Source: an uncultured Alphaproteobacteria bacterium (GTDB lineage Bacteria; Pseudomonadota; Alphaproteobacteria; Rhodobacterales; Rhodobacteraceae). Taken from it: 64,000 nt of DNA. The position numbers were made by a program, and so were the translations under genes. The notes under the pieces were generated by a model. That model had not been told where the DNA came from and made no database searches. It saw only the letters and a program-made list of their open reading frames with translations. Where the stretch lies: NCBI GenBank assembly GCA_902570265.1, contig CACFXF010000003.1, positions 1 through 64,000 of the forward strand, given 5' to 3'. Shown here in pieces: positions 1 through 9,679 of this stretch (position 1 is the stretch's first letter; the number at the start of each line of letters is the position of its first letter).

Positions 1-2687
1 CCACAACAGTAAAACTTTTTGATGGTTTAGTTTCAAATAGTCAAAATCACGTTGGGTCTATTTATTGGGATTTCATGCGAATTAATGATTACCTATCAAC
101 TTTTTTATCTGCAGGTTTTTATTATAAAACTTTTATGTGGCCAAAAGCTTTCTGGGAAAAGGTTTATGAACCTATTATTCGAAATGCGGCTGGGTTAGGT
201 AAACTTTCTAAAGAAAGTGACCCAAGTAAATATGACAAAGGCTATTTACATTGCGATTTATTAGTAATTGGTGCTGGACCTGCTGGTTTATATTCAGCTT
301 TAATTGCTGCAAGAACTGGTGCAAATATAATAGTAGTGGATGAAGATTTTATACTTGGAGGCTCATTTAATGGAGAAAATATTCAAATTAATGATAATAT
401 TTGCTCGGATTGGGTAAAATCTATTTTAAGCGAGCTAAACTCTTTAAAAAATGTCAGATTGATGTCCAGTACCACTTTATATGGTTCCTTTGATCATGGT
501 ATTTATGGGGCTTTGGAAGTTAAGAGTTACAATTCTAGAAATACCATAAAAAAACCAAGACATATACTTTGGAAAATTTATTCAAAATTTTCAGTATTGT
601 GTACTGGCGCAATAGAACGGTCCATTTTATTTGAAAACAATGACCTACCTGGGATAATGCTTTCCAAATCGGTTAGACATTACTGTAATAGGTGGGGAGT
701 AATACCTGGACATAATATATCAATATATACAAATAATGACGATGGTTGGGAAACCGCAAAGGATTTAAAAAAAGCAGGTTGTAATATCGTTTGTATTATT
801 GACCAACGTTCAAATATTAAACCTCCTGTAGAGAATATAGACCACATTTTAGGTGGAAATATTGTAAAAGCAAAAGGAAATTTGAGAATTTCTTCCATTA
901 CATTGGATAATGGAAGAGTTGTCAATACTGATTGCTTGGCAGTATCTGGAGGGTATAATCCTAACCTGCATTTAACTTGTCATCAAAGAGGAAAACCTAA
1001 ATGGAATGAAGTAAATCATTGTTTTGTTCCACATAACCCACCAAAAACAATGGAAGTTATTGGAGCAGCAAATGGTCTCTTTATTTATGAAGAGATGTTT
1101 AATGATTCTAAAATTAAATTAACAAAAATACTTAAAAACTTAGGTTTTAAGAAAATAGCAGTTGAAAAGGTAAATATAAGTAAAAAAGTGTATCAAGTTT
1201 CACCCTTTCCAAAGAAAATTCCTGAAGGAAAAATATGGGTGGATTTACAAAATGATGTAACTGTTAAAGACATAAAATTAGCTGTGCATGAGGGTTTTCA
1301 TTCTGTTGAACTTTTAAAGAGATATACGACACTAGGCATGGCGACTGATCAAGGTAAAAACTCCAATGTTTTAGGACTATCAGTACTTAGTTTAATAAAA
1401 AATAAACCAATGAATGAAGTGGGGACCACAATCTTTCGACCACCTTTCACACCAGTTCCGATTGGTGCTTTTGCAGGTCGATCTAGGGGTAAACATTTTA
1501 AGCCATTCAGATTAACACCATCTCATAATTGGGCAAAATCAAATAATGCAGTTTTTGTAGAGGCTGGTAATTGGTTAAGAGCGCAATGGTATCCAATCAA
1601 AGGAGAAAAAACATGGCGAGAAAGCGTTGATAGAGAGGTTATTCAAACTAGAAACAATGTTGGCATTTGTGATGTTACAACACTAGGTAAAATTGATATA
1701 AAAGGAAAAGATTCTGGCGCTTTTCTTAATTTTGTATATGCAAATAATTTTGGGAAACTTCCTGTTGGAAAAGTACGATATGGGTTAATGCTTAGAGATG
1801 ATGGAGTAGCCTTTGATGATGGAACAACTGCAAGGTTTTCAGAAAACCATTTTGTAATGACCACTACAACCGCAAATGCAGTAACAGTATTTAGACACTT
1901 AGAGTTTTGCAAACAATGCATAAAACCAGATTGGGATATACACTTAATTTCTACAACAGATCATTGGGCACAATTTGCAATAGCTGGACCTAAATCTAGG
2001 AAATTTCTACAAGAAATCTGCGACCCCAGAATTGATATTTCAAATGATAAATTTCCATTCATGGCATGCGCAGAAATAACTGTACTTGAAGGCATGCCCG
2101 CTAGATTATTTAGGATATCTTTTTCTGGTGAACTTGCATATGAAATAGCTGTTCCAAGAAGATATGCTGATTTTTTTGTAAAAAAAATTAGTGAGATTGG
2201 TAAAAAATATAGTCTTGTCCCATATGGAACAGAAGCATTAGGTGTTATGAGAATAGAAAAAGGTCACGCTGCTGGGAATGAATTAAATGGCCAAACAACT
2301 GCTCATAATCTTGGTCTTGGAAAAATGGTTTCAAAATTAAATGATTGTGTTGGAAATACTATGTCTGAAAGAGACGAATTAAATAAAGATGATGCTCTAA
2401 AATTAGTAGGTTTTATTCCAACTAATAAAAAACAACAGCTAGTTGCAGGAGCTCATTTTATCGAAAAAGGCCAAATTGCAAATCTGGAAAATGATCAAGG
2501 ATGGATGAGTTCGGTTGCTTTTTCACCGATGCTAAATCATTCAATTGGTCTTGGTTATATTAAAAGAGGAAATCAAAGATATGGTGAAAAAGTAAATGCT
2601 GTAAATCCTTTAAAAAACGAAATTACCGAAGTAGAAATTCATTCCCCACATTTTTATGATCCAGAAGGAGAGCTTCTTCGTGGATAG
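1..2687 (+). CDS. soxA: Sarcosine oxidase alpha subunit (5' end cut by window)
   Basis: Large subunit of heterotetrameric sarcosine oxidase, which oxidises sarcosine to glycine and H2O2 and passes the methyl carbon to tetrahydrofolate as 5,10-methylene-THF. The frame is open from base 3 with no stop, and the residues before the first ATG (base 75) still fit the family (LFDGLV, INDYLS), so that ATG is internal and the true start lies upstream, roughly 100 residues away. Visible parts are a dinucleotide-binding site VIGAGPAGLYSA about 64 residues after the base-75 ATG, a middle SoxA region, and a C-terminal GcvT-like aminomethyltransferase half with SFSGELAYEI and GTEALGVMRIEKGH. It is the first gene of a soxA-soxG-fhs-folD run; soxB and soxD are expected just outside the window, which is inference. 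Confidence 0.95.
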   Translation, partial: TTVKLFDGLVSNSQNHVGSIYWDFMRINDYLSTFLSAGFYYKTFMWPKAFWEKVYEPIIRNAAGLGKLSKESDPSKYDKGYLHCDLLVIGAGPAGLYSALIAARTGANIIVVDEDFILGGSFNGENIQINDNICSDWVKSILSELNSLKNVRLMSSTTLYGSFDHGIYGALEVKSYNSRNTIKKPRHILWKIYSKFSVLCTGAIERSILFENNDLPGIMLSKSVRHYCNRWGVIPGHNISIYTNNDDGWETAKDLKKAGCNIVCIIDQRSNIKPPVENIDHILGGNIVKAKGNLRISSITLDNGRVVNTDCLAVSGGYNPNLHLTCHQRGKPKWNEVNHCFVPHNPPKTMEVIGAANGLFIYEEMFNDSKIKLTKILKNLGFKKIAVEKVNISKKVYQVSPFPKKIPEGKIWVDLQNDVTVKDIKLAVHEGFHSVELLKRYTTLGMATDQGKNSNVLGLSVLSLIKNKPMNEVGTTIFRPPFTPVPIGAFAGRSRGKHFKPFRLTPSHNWAKSNNAVFVEAGNWLRAQWYPIKGEKTWRESVDREVIQTRNNVGICDVTTLGKIDIKGKDSGAFLNFVYANNFGKLPVGKVRYGLMLRDDGVAFDDGTTARFSENHFVMTTTTANAVTVFRHLEFCKQCIKPDWDIHLISTTDHWAQFAIAGPKSRKFLQEICDPRIDISNDKFPFMACAEITVLEGMPARLFRISFSGELAYEIAVPRRYADFFVKKISEIGKKYSLVPYGTEALGVMRIEKGHAAGNELNGQTTAHNLGLGKMVSKLNDCVGNTMSERDELNKDDALKLVGFIPTNKKQQLVAGAHFIEKGQIANLENDQGWMSSVAFSPMLNHSIGLGYIKRGNQRYGEKVNAVNPLKNEITEVEIHSPHFYDPEGELLRG

Positions 2688-3237
2688 AAATATAATTACA
2701 ACTCCATTAAATGGAATTAGTCAAAAAATAGGGAATACTTTCTTAAAAGAAGTTGTTTTTGAAATTTTTTGTATTTCAATCCCAAAAAATATGGAAAGAA
2801 ACTCGATTAAAGAGTTAAAAAAAATATTAAAAATAAATCCACCTAAGATAGGAAAAAGCACATTAAATAATGAAGGATCAATGAGACTAATAAAAAACTC
2901 TATTGATCAATATTTCATATTATTTTCAAATAATTTTAAAAATATTCATAAAATGATTTCAACACTTGAAAAGAGCTTTTATATTACTGAGCAAAGTGAT
3001 GCATGGGCTTGTATTGAAATATCAGGACCTCAAACTTACAGTTGCTTAGAGCAGATCTGTACTTTAGATCTATACCATTCATCATTTGAAATTAATTCAG
3101 CCAGTCGGACTTTGATGGAACATTTAAATGTTTTTATAATAAAAGTTACTGAAGAAAAATTTTTATTATTGTCGGCAAGTTCCTCCGCACCATCTTTTTG
3201 GGAAGCGATACAGACTTCAGCAGAAAACATAACTTAA
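2680..3237 (+). CDS. soxG: Sarcosine oxidase gamma subunit
   Basis: Small gamma subunit of heterotetrameric sarcosine oxidase, a GcvT-like partner of SoxA. The protein is 185 residues from the chosen start and divergent, as gamma subunits usually are. Support comes from position directly after soxA, length, and segments such as SDAWACIEISGP and TLMEHLNVFIIK that resemble the family. I chose GTG at 2680 because AAGGAG (2665-2670) lies nine bases before it and the gene then overlaps soxA by only eight bases; an in-frame ATG at 2656 would add eight residues but has no ribosome binding site. Very AT-rich, like its neighbours. The call rests partly on context. Confidence 0.8.
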   Translation: MDRNIITTPLNGISQKIGNTFLKEVVFEIFCISIPKNMERNSIKELKKILKINPPKIGKSTLNNEGSMRLIKNSIDQYFILFSNNFKNIHKMISTLEKSFYITEQSDAWACIEISGPQTYSCLEQICTLDLYHSSFEINSASRTLMEHLNVFIIKVTEEKFLLLSASSSAPSFWEAIQTSAENIT

Positions 3238-3263
3238 AAATAAAAATTATTGGAGGAAATTAA

Positions 3264-4940
3264 ATGAAATTTAAGAGCGATATTGAAATAGCAAGATCTG
3301 CCCAAAAAATCCCTATTGCTGATGTTGCAAAAAAATTAGATATTTCTTACGACGATATTGTTCCATATGGTCATGATAAAGCAAAAATCTCTGACAAATT
3401 TTTGAAAAAAATCTCATCTTCGAAAAAAGGAAAATTAATTTTAGTAACCGCTATCAACCCAACCCCTGCAGGAGAAGGTAAAACAACAACTACCGTAGGT
3501 TTAGGCGATGGATTAAATGCTATTGGAAAAAAAACAGCAATTTGTATTAGAGAAGCATCTTTGGGACCATGCTTTGGGATGAAGGGAGGTGCTGCTGGAG
3601 GTGGTAAAGCTCAAGTAGTGCCAATGGAAGAAATGAATCTTCATTTTACTGGAGATTTTCATGCGATTACAAGTGCCCATAATTTACTTTCTGCTATGAT
3701 AGATAATCATATTTATTGGGGTAACAAAGAACAAATTGATATAAGAAGGGTTGTTTGGAAAAGAGTATTAGATATGAACGACAGAGCTTTAAGAGACATA
3801 GTTACCTCTCTTGGCGGTGCTCCTAATGGATTTCCTAGACAAGCTGGCTTTGACATAACTGTTGCCTCAGAAGTAATGGCCATACTTTGTCTTGCTAATG
3901 ATTTAAAAGACTTACAAAAAAGATTGGGTAATATAATTATTGCTTATAGAAGGGATAAATCTCCAGTTTTTTGTAAAGACATAAAAGCAGACGGAGCTAT
4001 GACGGTTCTACTGCAACAAGCCATGCAACCAAATATTGTTCAAACACTTGAAAATAACCCAGCCTTGGTTCATGGTGGCCCTTTTGCTAATATTGCCCAT
4101 GGCTGCAATTCAGTAATAGCAACAAAAGCGGCCTTAAACCTAGCAGATTACGTCGTAACTGAAGCAGGTTTTGGAGCAGATTTAGGAGCTGAAAAATTCC
4201 TTAATATCAAATGTAGAAAAGCTGATTTAAAACCATCTGCTGTTGTTTTAGTAGCTACGGTTAGAGCTTTAAAAATGAATGGTGGAGTAACTAAGGAAAA
4301 CCTAGGAGAAGAAAATTCTTCAGCAGTTGAAAAAGGTTGTGATAACCTAGGAAGACATATTGAAAATTTAAAAAACTTTGGATTACCTGTGATCATAGCT
4401 ATAAATCATTTTATATCTGATACTGATAATGAAATATTTAAGATAAAGGAATATGTTGCTAAAAAAGATTGTGAAGCAATTTTATGCAAACATTGGGAAA
4501 AAGGTTCTGAAGGCACTATTGAACTTGCAAACAAAGTAGTAGAAATTGCAGATAGTAATCAAAGTCAGTTTTCTACTTTATATCCAGATCAAATGAATTT
4601 ATTTGAAAAAATCGAAACAGTTTGTAAAAAAATATACAGAGCGGATGAAGTAGTTGCTGATAAAGCTATTAGAGACCAACTTAAAGCGTGGGAAGATAGT
4701 GGATATGGAAATTTACCAGTTTGCATGGCCAAAACTCAATATAGTTTTACAACAGAGCCTAATAAAAGGGGAGCACCTGTAGGACATTCAATACCTATTA
4801 GAGAAGTAAGATTATCAGCTGGGGCAGGATTTATAGTTGTTGTTTGTGGAGATATAATGACTATGCCTGGTTTGCCAAAAATACCAAGTGCTGAAAATAT
4901 TTATTTAAATGAAAATTCCCAAATAGAAGGTTTGTTTTAG
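3264..4940 (+). CDS. fhs: Formate-tetrahydrofolate ligase
   Basis: ATP-dependent ligase joining formate and tetrahydrofolate to give 10-formyl-THF, or the reverse with ATP gain. The 558-residue length is normal. The nucleotide-binding loop [15 protein letters not shown] is at about residues 65-80, followed by the conserved [19 protein letters not shown] stretch, a glycine-rich [11 protein letters not shown] segment near 300 and [12 protein letters not shown] near 335. The start has a clear GGAGG site at 3252-3256. It lies 26 bases after soxG and 18 before folD, so it is probably co-transcribed. With FolD it would oxidise methylene-THF from sarcosine to formate, a common arrangement in marine alphaproteobacteria that demethylate glycine betaine. 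Confidence 0.97.
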   Translation: MKFKSDIEIARSAQKIPIADVAKKLDISYDDIVPYGHDKAKISDKFLKKISSSKKGKLILVTAINPTPAGEGKTTTTVGLGDGLNAIGKKTAICIREASLGPCFGMKGGAAGGGKAQVVPMEEMNLHFTGDFHAITSAHNLLSAMIDNHIYWGNKEQIDIRRVVWKRVLDMNDRALRDIVTSLGGAPNGFPRQAGFDITVASEVMAILCLANDLKDLQKRLGNIIIAYRRDKSPVFCKDIKADGAMTVLLQQAMQPNIVQTLENNPALVHGGPFANIAHGCNSVIATKAALNLADYVVTEAGFGADLGAEKFLNIKCRKADLKPSAVVLVATVRALKMNGGVTKENLGEENSSAVEKGCDNLGRHIENLKNFGLPVIIAINHFISDTDNEIFKIKEYVAKKDCEAILCKHWEKGSEGTIELANKVVEIADSNQSQFSTLYPDQMNLFEKIETVCKKIYRADEVVADKAIRDQLKAWEDSGYGNLPVCMAKTQYSFTTEPNKRGAPVGHSIPIREVRLSAGAGFIVVVCGDIMTMPGLPKIPSAENIYLNENSQIEGLF

Positions 4941-4958
4941 TTTGCAGGAGTTAACAGT

Positions 4959-5855
4959 ATGAACATTATAGATGGTAAAGCTTTTTCTGAAAGAATTCGT
5001 GAAAAAGTAAAATCACACGTAGATAATCTAAAAACAAATCATGGTATTGTACCAGGTCTTGCAGTAGTTCTTGTAGGAGAAGATCCTGCTAGTAAGGTCT
5101 ATGTAAAGAATAAAGGAATTCAAACCAAAAAGGCAGGTATGAATTCATATGAGTACAAGTTAGAAGAAACAGTTGATGAAAAAACTCTATTGGAATTAGT
5201 AAAAAAATTAAATGATGATCCAAATGTTCATGGAATACTTTGTCAACTACCCCTTCCTAAACATTTGAATGAGGATATGATTATAAACACTATTAAACCC
5301 GCTAAAGATGTTGATGGATTTCATATTTCAAATGTTGGACTTTTAAATACAGGCCAAAAATCTTTAGTACCATGTACACCATTAGGTTGTTTGATGCTAT
5401 TAAGAGAGTTTGTTGTAAATTTAGAAGGAAAAAAAGCAACAGTTATTGGTAGATCAAATATAGTAGGTAAACCAATGTTCAACCTTCTCTTGTCAGAAAA
5501 TTGTACAGTCACAGTGGTTCATTCAAAAACAAAAAATATTGAAGAAATCTGTAAAACTAGTGATATAATTGTTGCTGCTGTAGGAAGACCAAATTTTGTA
5601 AAATCTAGCTGGATAAAACAAGGCGCTGTAATTATTGATGTTGGGATTAATAGAGTTACTATAGAAGAAAATGGAGAAACTAAATCAAAATTAATAGGAG
5701 ATGTTGATTTTGAAAATTGTAGCAAAATTGCAAATGCTATTACTCCAGTACCAGGAGGTGTTGGACCTATGACCATTGCATGCTTATTAGCAAACACATT
5801 AGTTGCTTGTTGTCGATCAAATAATTTAAAAGAACCTGAGGAATTAATTTTATAG
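4959..5855 (+). CDS. folD: Bifunctional methylene-THF dehydrogenase / methenyl-THF cyclohydrolase
   Basis: Converts 5,10-methylene-THF to 5,10-methenyl-THF with NADP and then to 10-formyl-THF. The 298 residues match the normal family length. Visible are the N-terminal substrate region with [14 protein letters not shown] (conserved Y and K of the active site), [12 protein letters not shown] near 95, DVDGFH near 120, the Rossmann signature [13 protein letters not shown] near 160, and the C-terminal [14 protein letters not shown]. The start has CAGGAG at 4945-4950. It is the last gene of the sox-fhs-folD run and completes the path from the methyl carbon of sarcosine to formyl-THF. The next gene, iolB, converges on it. 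Confidence 0.97.
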   Translation: MNIIDGKAFSERIREKVKSHVDNLKTNHGIVPGLAVVLVGEDPASKVYVKNKGIQTKKAGMNSYEYKLEETVDEKTLLELVKKLNDDPNVHGILCQLPLPKHLNEDMIINTIKPAKDVDGFHISNVGLLNTGQKSLVPCTPLGCLMLLREFVVNLEGKKATVIGRSNIVGKPMFNLLLSENCTVTVVHSKTKNIEEICKTSDIIVAAVGRPNFVKSSWIKQGAVIIDVGINRVTIEENGETKSKLIGDVDFENCSKIANAITPVPGGVGPMTIACLLANTLVACCRSNNLKEPEELIL

Positions 5856-5888
5856 TTATTGATTAGTGAAAACAATAAAGTTTAAATA

Positions 5889-6698
5889 CTATTTTTTATC
5901 TCTCAGATATAACCATTCAAAATCTGGATGATTTTTAAATCTCCATTTTCTAATAGGACCAGCCATAACATTTAGATAATAAAGTTCGTAGCCATAAGGT
6001 ACTCCACATGGGTGATGTCCCTTAGGAACTAAAACTACATCACCATCGTTAAAACATATTGCTTGATCTACAGTTCTATCTTCAGAAAAAACTCTTTGAA
6101 ACCCAAATCCATTATTAGGATTAATTCTATGGTAATATGTTTCCTCTAAATATGTAATATTTGGAAAATCGTTTTCATCATGCCTATGTGGTGGATAAGA
6201 AGACCAGTTACCTTGGGGAGTAAATACTTCTGTAACTAGTAAGCTATTAGCTATTGGATTATCTTCCATTGCAATATTGAAAATCTGTCTTTTATTTGAT
6301 CCTTTACCTCTTTCAATAAGTTTTATTTCGTCTGAATTTATTATTGAAGGAAGAAACCCTTCTTTTCCTGGAGCACTACATACGGCTAACACTAAATTGG
6401 TACTTGCACTAATAGTCCACTCTGTTTGTAAGGGGATATAAACACCTGATGGAGGTTTTTTTTCAAAAACTGAATTTCGAGTACCCAATTTCCCAAGTTT
6501 TTTTCCAGAAACCTCAATGTCTCCATAGCCTTCAACAAAAACTAAAATAGATTCCTCAAGGTTTGTTTTGTCTTTAATATTATCACCTTTTTTTAAATGA
6601 TATAATTTAAAGCCGACATAATCCCAATGAGCAGTTTCTGGGGATATATCAAACTTTATTTTACTATCATTATTGGGTTTTATTAATAAATTATTCAT
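5889..6698 (-). CDS. iolB: 5-deoxy-glucuronate isomerase
   Basis: Third-step enzyme of myo-inositol breakdown, converting 5-deoxy-D-glucuronate to 5-dehydro-2-deoxy-D-gluconate. It is a bicupin metal enzyme of 269 residues, the usual size. The C-terminal cupin carries the metal-binding pattern PPHRHDENDFPN near residue 170, and downstream are LEETYYHRINP, GFGFQRV and LVPKGHHPCGVPYGYELYYLN, the latter part typical of IolB near 225-245. It lies 18 bases downstream of iolC on the same strand and is probably translated from the same message. Its own ribosome binding site is weak. Confidence 0.95.
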   Translation of the reverse strand: MNNLLIKPNNDSKIKFDISPETAHWDYVGFKLYHLKKGDNIKDKTNLEESILVFVEGYGDIEVSGKKLGKLGTRNSVFEKKPPSGVYIPLQTEWTISASTNLVLAVCSAPGKEGFLPSIINSDEIKLIERGKGSNKRQIFNIAMEDNPIANSLLVTEVFTPQGNWSSYPPHRHDENDFPNITYLEETYYHRINPNNGFGFQRVFSEDRTVDQAICFNDGDVVLVPKGHHPCGVPYGYELYYLNVMAGPIRKWRFKNHPDFEWLYLRDKK

Positions 6699-6716
6699 AA
6701 AATCAACCGCTTTTAA

Positions 6717-8621
6717 TTAATTATTTTTGTTCCATATTGCACAAAGTTTATGAAAATTATCTGACATTACTTTTGTAGCCTCTGAATCAGATATTTTTCC
6801 TGAAAACCATTTTTCTGCAACCTCTCCAAAAATACTCCTTCCAACTGCAAATCCCTTAACCATTTTGGATGATTGCGCAAATTTAAAAGATCTTGATAGT
6901 TGCCGCATTGGCTTATCTAAACCTAATAATAAAATACCCCTACAAAATTGATCCCACTCTACAATTAGCTTGTCAAGCTTCAACCAATTTTCTTTTTCTT
7001 TCAACGGTTCCAACTTCCACCAATCTGGCCTTATGCCAATACGATATAGGCGATCTATAACCTTTAAAATATCTTCATCATTTTTTTCATACTCTCTAGA
7101 AGTTATTATTTCTAGCAAAAACTCTAAATTGTTTTGTCTGCAAGCCTTAAAAATAGAAATTAAGTTCTTCTCTTGTTGTAATTTAATATCTTTTGAATCT
7201 TTAGGGTTATAAAAACAAAGTAATTTTACGATATGGTTTTTTGGCCATTCAATTAAACCATAACAATTTTCTCCAACATCATTCCCAAATTCTACTGGAA
7301 ATGATTTTGGTAATTCTGCAGGTCTTGCAATCCAAAGGTTATAATCAGAAGATTTATGAAGAATTTCTCTACCGTATAAATCATCACATATAATTCCAAA
7401 TTCGCCTTTTTTATTTGCAACCTTCAAACTTGCTTTGAAACATAAATTTTTAAATAAAGAAATTCTCTCAAAAGGGATATTATTTTTTTTTGCTAATTCT
7501 TCAAATTGTACCCTATGATCAAAAGCTAAAATTAAATTCTTTTTTATATTTCCACCTCTAGTAGTAGACCAATGAATATTTTCTAAATCCTGGTCTTTAC
7601 GTAGTATATGATTTTTTATTCCTCTTTTGAGAAAAAATGATAATTCTTTCCAACTTGGATATGATGGGGTGCAACCATGCCTGCTAACTGCAATCGCACC
7701 ACAAGCGTTTGCATAATCTAAACAAGTTTCCCAATTATTATTTCTTAACCATCCTCTAAGCAGACCTGCCATAAAGCCATCACCAGCGCCAAGAACGTTA
7801 AATACATCAATTTTAAAATTCTTACCTGTTATACCTTTCTCCAAATTTGATTTGATTTTATTTTCAAAAAGACTTGCTCCATAGGGTCCTCTTTTGCAAA
7901 CTAAGACTGCTTTAGTTAATGATCGAACATTTTTTAAAGCCTTTATAGTATTGTTAATACCTCCTGCAATATGGAATTCTTCTTCAGTTCCAACAATTAA
8001 ATCAAAAAGCTTTAAGGTTTTCTGTAATTTTTTTGTAACATGACGGGATTCTATAAATCTATTTTCTCCATCATTATGATCTGAAAGCCCCCATAAGTTA
8101 GGTCTAAAATCAATATCTAAAACTGTTTTTTTCTTAAGTTTTTTTGCTATAGAAAGGGCTTTGAGTGTTGCTCCTTCTACATTCGCATTTGAAAGGTGTG
8201 TCCCAGTTACACAAATACATTTTGCTCTTGAAATAAAATTTTCATTTATATCATTGGTTGATAACGCCATATCAGCACAATTTTCTCTGTAAAAAATTAG
8301 TGGAAAATTATTTTGGTTTTTTATACCTAAAATGACAAGAGCAGTTAACCTTTTTTTATCTACTCTAACACCTTCAGTATTCACTTTCTCCTTTTTTAAT
8401 TCTTCTAAAATAAACCTCCCCATATGTTCGTTGCCAACTCTGGTTATAACAGCTGATTTTAAACCTAATCTAGCTGAACAAGCAGCAATATTTGTAGGAG
8501 AGCCACCTATATATTTTTGAAAACTTCTCATATCCTCTAAACGACCACCAATTTGAGAACCATATAGATCAACTGAACTTCTACCTATTGTTATTAGATC
8601 AAGATTTCCAACTTTTTTCAT
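6717..8621 (-). CDS. iolC: 5-dehydro-2-deoxygluconokinase fused to DUF2090 (IolJ-like) domain
   Basis: Two-domain inositol catabolism protein, 634 residues from the chosen start. The N-terminal half is a PfkB-family sugar kinase: LITIGRSSVDLYGSQIGG at the start, YIGGSPTNIAA near 40, and the anion-hole/catalytic motif VLGAGDGFMAGLLRG near 285. It phosphorylates 5-dehydro-2-deoxygluconate. The C-terminal half, from about residue 340 (LILAFDHRVQFEEL), is a DUF2090 TIM-barrel domain, known in proteobacterial fusions and thought to act as the aldolase that follows the kinase. A separate iolJ is not needed if that is so. I used ATG 8621 rather than an in-frame TTG two codons upstream. Confidence 0.94.
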   Translation of the reverse strand: MKKVGNLDLITIGRSSVDLYGSQIGGRLEDMRSFQKYIGGSPTNIAACSARLGLKSAVITRVGNEHMGRFILEELKKEKVNTEGVRVDKKRLTALVILGIKNQNNFPLIFYRENCADMALSTNDINENFISRAKCICVTGTHLSNANVEGATLKALSIAKKLKKKTVLDIDFRPNLWGLSDHNDGENRFIESRHVTKKLQKTLKLFDLIVGTEEEFHIAGGINNTIKALKNVRSLTKAVLVCKRGPYGASLFENKIKSNLEKGITGKNFKIDVFNVLGAGDGFMAGLLRGWLRNNNWETCLDYANACGAIAVSRHGCTPSYPSWKELSFFLKRGIKNHILRKDQDLENIHWSTTRGGNIKKNLILAFDHRVQFEELAKKNNIPFERISLFKNLCFKASLKVANKKGEFGIICDDLYGREILHKSSDYNLWIARPAELPKSFPVEFGNDVGENCYGLIEWPKNHIVKLLCFYNPKDSKDIKLQQEKNLISIFKACRQNNLEFLLEIITSREYEKNDEDILKVIDRLYRIGIRPDWWKLEPLKEKENWLKLDKLIVEWDQFCRGILLLGLDKPMRQLSRSFKFAQSSKMVKGFAVGRSIFGEVAEKWFSGKISDSEATKVMSDNFHKLCAIWNKNN

Positions 8622-8664
8622 AGCCAAACCAAAATTTATTCGTTAATTTATTTTAAAAAATAAT

Positions 8665-8699
8665 CTGAAAATTGGAAAAATTAAACCTATAATTATAAA
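8665..8699 (+). promoter_or_regulatory. Possible sigma70 promoter for the aldo/keto reductase gene
   Basis: A perfect TATAAT lies at 8688-8693, with CTGAAA (4 of 6 to consensus) at 8665-8670 and a 17-base spacer. An overlapping alternative is TTGGAA at 8672 with TATAAA at 8694. Either would start transcription within about 15 bases of the ATG at 8712, where no ribosome binding site is visible, so the message may be nearly leaderless. In DNA this AT-rich, TATAAT occurs by chance, hence low confidence. Confidence 0.35.
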
Positions 8700-8711
8700 A
8701 ATATACCTACT

Positions 8712-9671
8712 ATGAACAAAAAAGATATTGGAGATAAGATTAAAGTTTCTGAGATTTGTTTTGGTACATCTGCATTGGGGAATATGCCGGATACTTATGG
8801 GTATGAAGTCAATCCATCAATAGCAGAGGAAACCATATTAGCAATTCTAAATGGACCTTCTAACTTTATAGATACATCTAGAAATTATGGTATGGGAAGA
8901 AGTGAAAAACTCATTGGAAATGTATTTAAATCATTAGGAGGAAAACCTAATAACATTATTCTTGCTACAAAAATTGATCGAGATATGGCAACAAATATTT
9001 TAGACCGAGATGCCACTCTCAAATCATTCGAGCAAAGTATTAAGGCTCTTGCAACTGAAAAGATTGATATTCTTCATCTACACGACCCAGAACATTGTAA
9101 AGATCTTAATGATATTACTTGTAAAGGCGGTGCACTGGATACATTATTTCAACTTAAAGAGGAAGGAAGTGTAACCTTAGTTGGCTTGGCAATGGGAAAA
9201 GTAGAAATGATGTATGACTTGATACAAGAATGGCCTTTTGATGTAATGATAAATCATAACAGGTTCACCTTACTAAATCGACAAGCAGATAAGCTTTTTA
9301 ATTTAGCTAAGAAGAAAGGTATAAAAATTTTTAATGCTGCACCATTTTGTGGAGGAATTTTAGCTAAAGGGACTAAAGAAACTAATAGATTAGTTTATCA
9401 AGAAGTTTCAGAAAAAAAGCTTAAACCAGTTTTTGATTTAGAAAAAATTTGCCTTAAATATAATATTCCTTTGGGAGCAGCTGCCTTACAGTTTTCCATG
9501 AAAGATCCTAGAATATCTTCTACTATAGTCGGTATAACTAGAAAATCACGAATTGATCAAATTATAGAATGGTCAAATTTCGAAATATCTGAGGATGCAT
9601 GGAAAGAAATATTATCTCTTCCATTTTCAATCAACGATCCTGAAGCAACCAGAAATTATAAATTAGGCTAA
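8712..9671 (+). CDS. Aldo/keto reductase, D-threo-aldose dehydrogenase type
   Basis: NAD(P)-dependent aldo/keto reductase of 319 residues. The family tetrad is visible: Asp in IDTSRNYG (residues 55-62), Tyr in NYGMGRSEKLIG, Lys in LATKID and His in LHLHDPEHC. The sequence style (FGTSALGNMPD at the N terminus, HNRFTLLNR in the middle) resembles the L-fucose / D-threo-aldose 1-dehydrogenase and pyridoxal dehydrogenase branch rather than classical AKR1. It lies inside the inositol island, divergent from iolC-iolB and convergent with the next operon. A sugar or inositol-derived ketone is the likely substrate, but this is inference from location. Confidence 0.8.
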   Translation: MNKKDIGDKIKVSEICFGTSALGNMPDTYGYEVNPSIAEETILAILNGPSNFIDTSRNYGMGRSEKLIGNVFKSLGGKPNNIILATKIDRDMATNILDRDATLKSFEQSIKALATEKIDILHLHDPEHCKDLNDITCKGGALDTLFQLKEEGSVTLVGLAMGKVEMMYDLIQEWPFDVMINHNRFTLLNRQADKLFNLAKKKGIKIFNAAPFCGGILAKGTKETNRLVYQEVSEKKLKPVFDLEKICLKYNIPLGAAALQFSMKDPRISSTIVGITRKSRIDQIIEWSNFEISEDAWKEILSLPFSINDPEATRNYKLG

Positions 9672-9675
9672 TTTA
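9659..9675. terminator. Weak AT-rich hairpin between convergent genes
   Basis: TAAATTA (9659-9665) and TAATTTA (9669-9675) form a seven-pair stem with a three-base loop, at the junction of two convergent genes only eight bases apart. The stem has no GC pairs, so it is a weak candidate for a shared terminator. Confidence 0.3.
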
Positions 9676-9679
9676 TTAT

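Noticed and set aside
5856-5888. TTATTG...CAATAA repeat between folD and iolB
   Set aside because: Six AT-rich pairs with an eleven-base loop are too weak to support a terminator.
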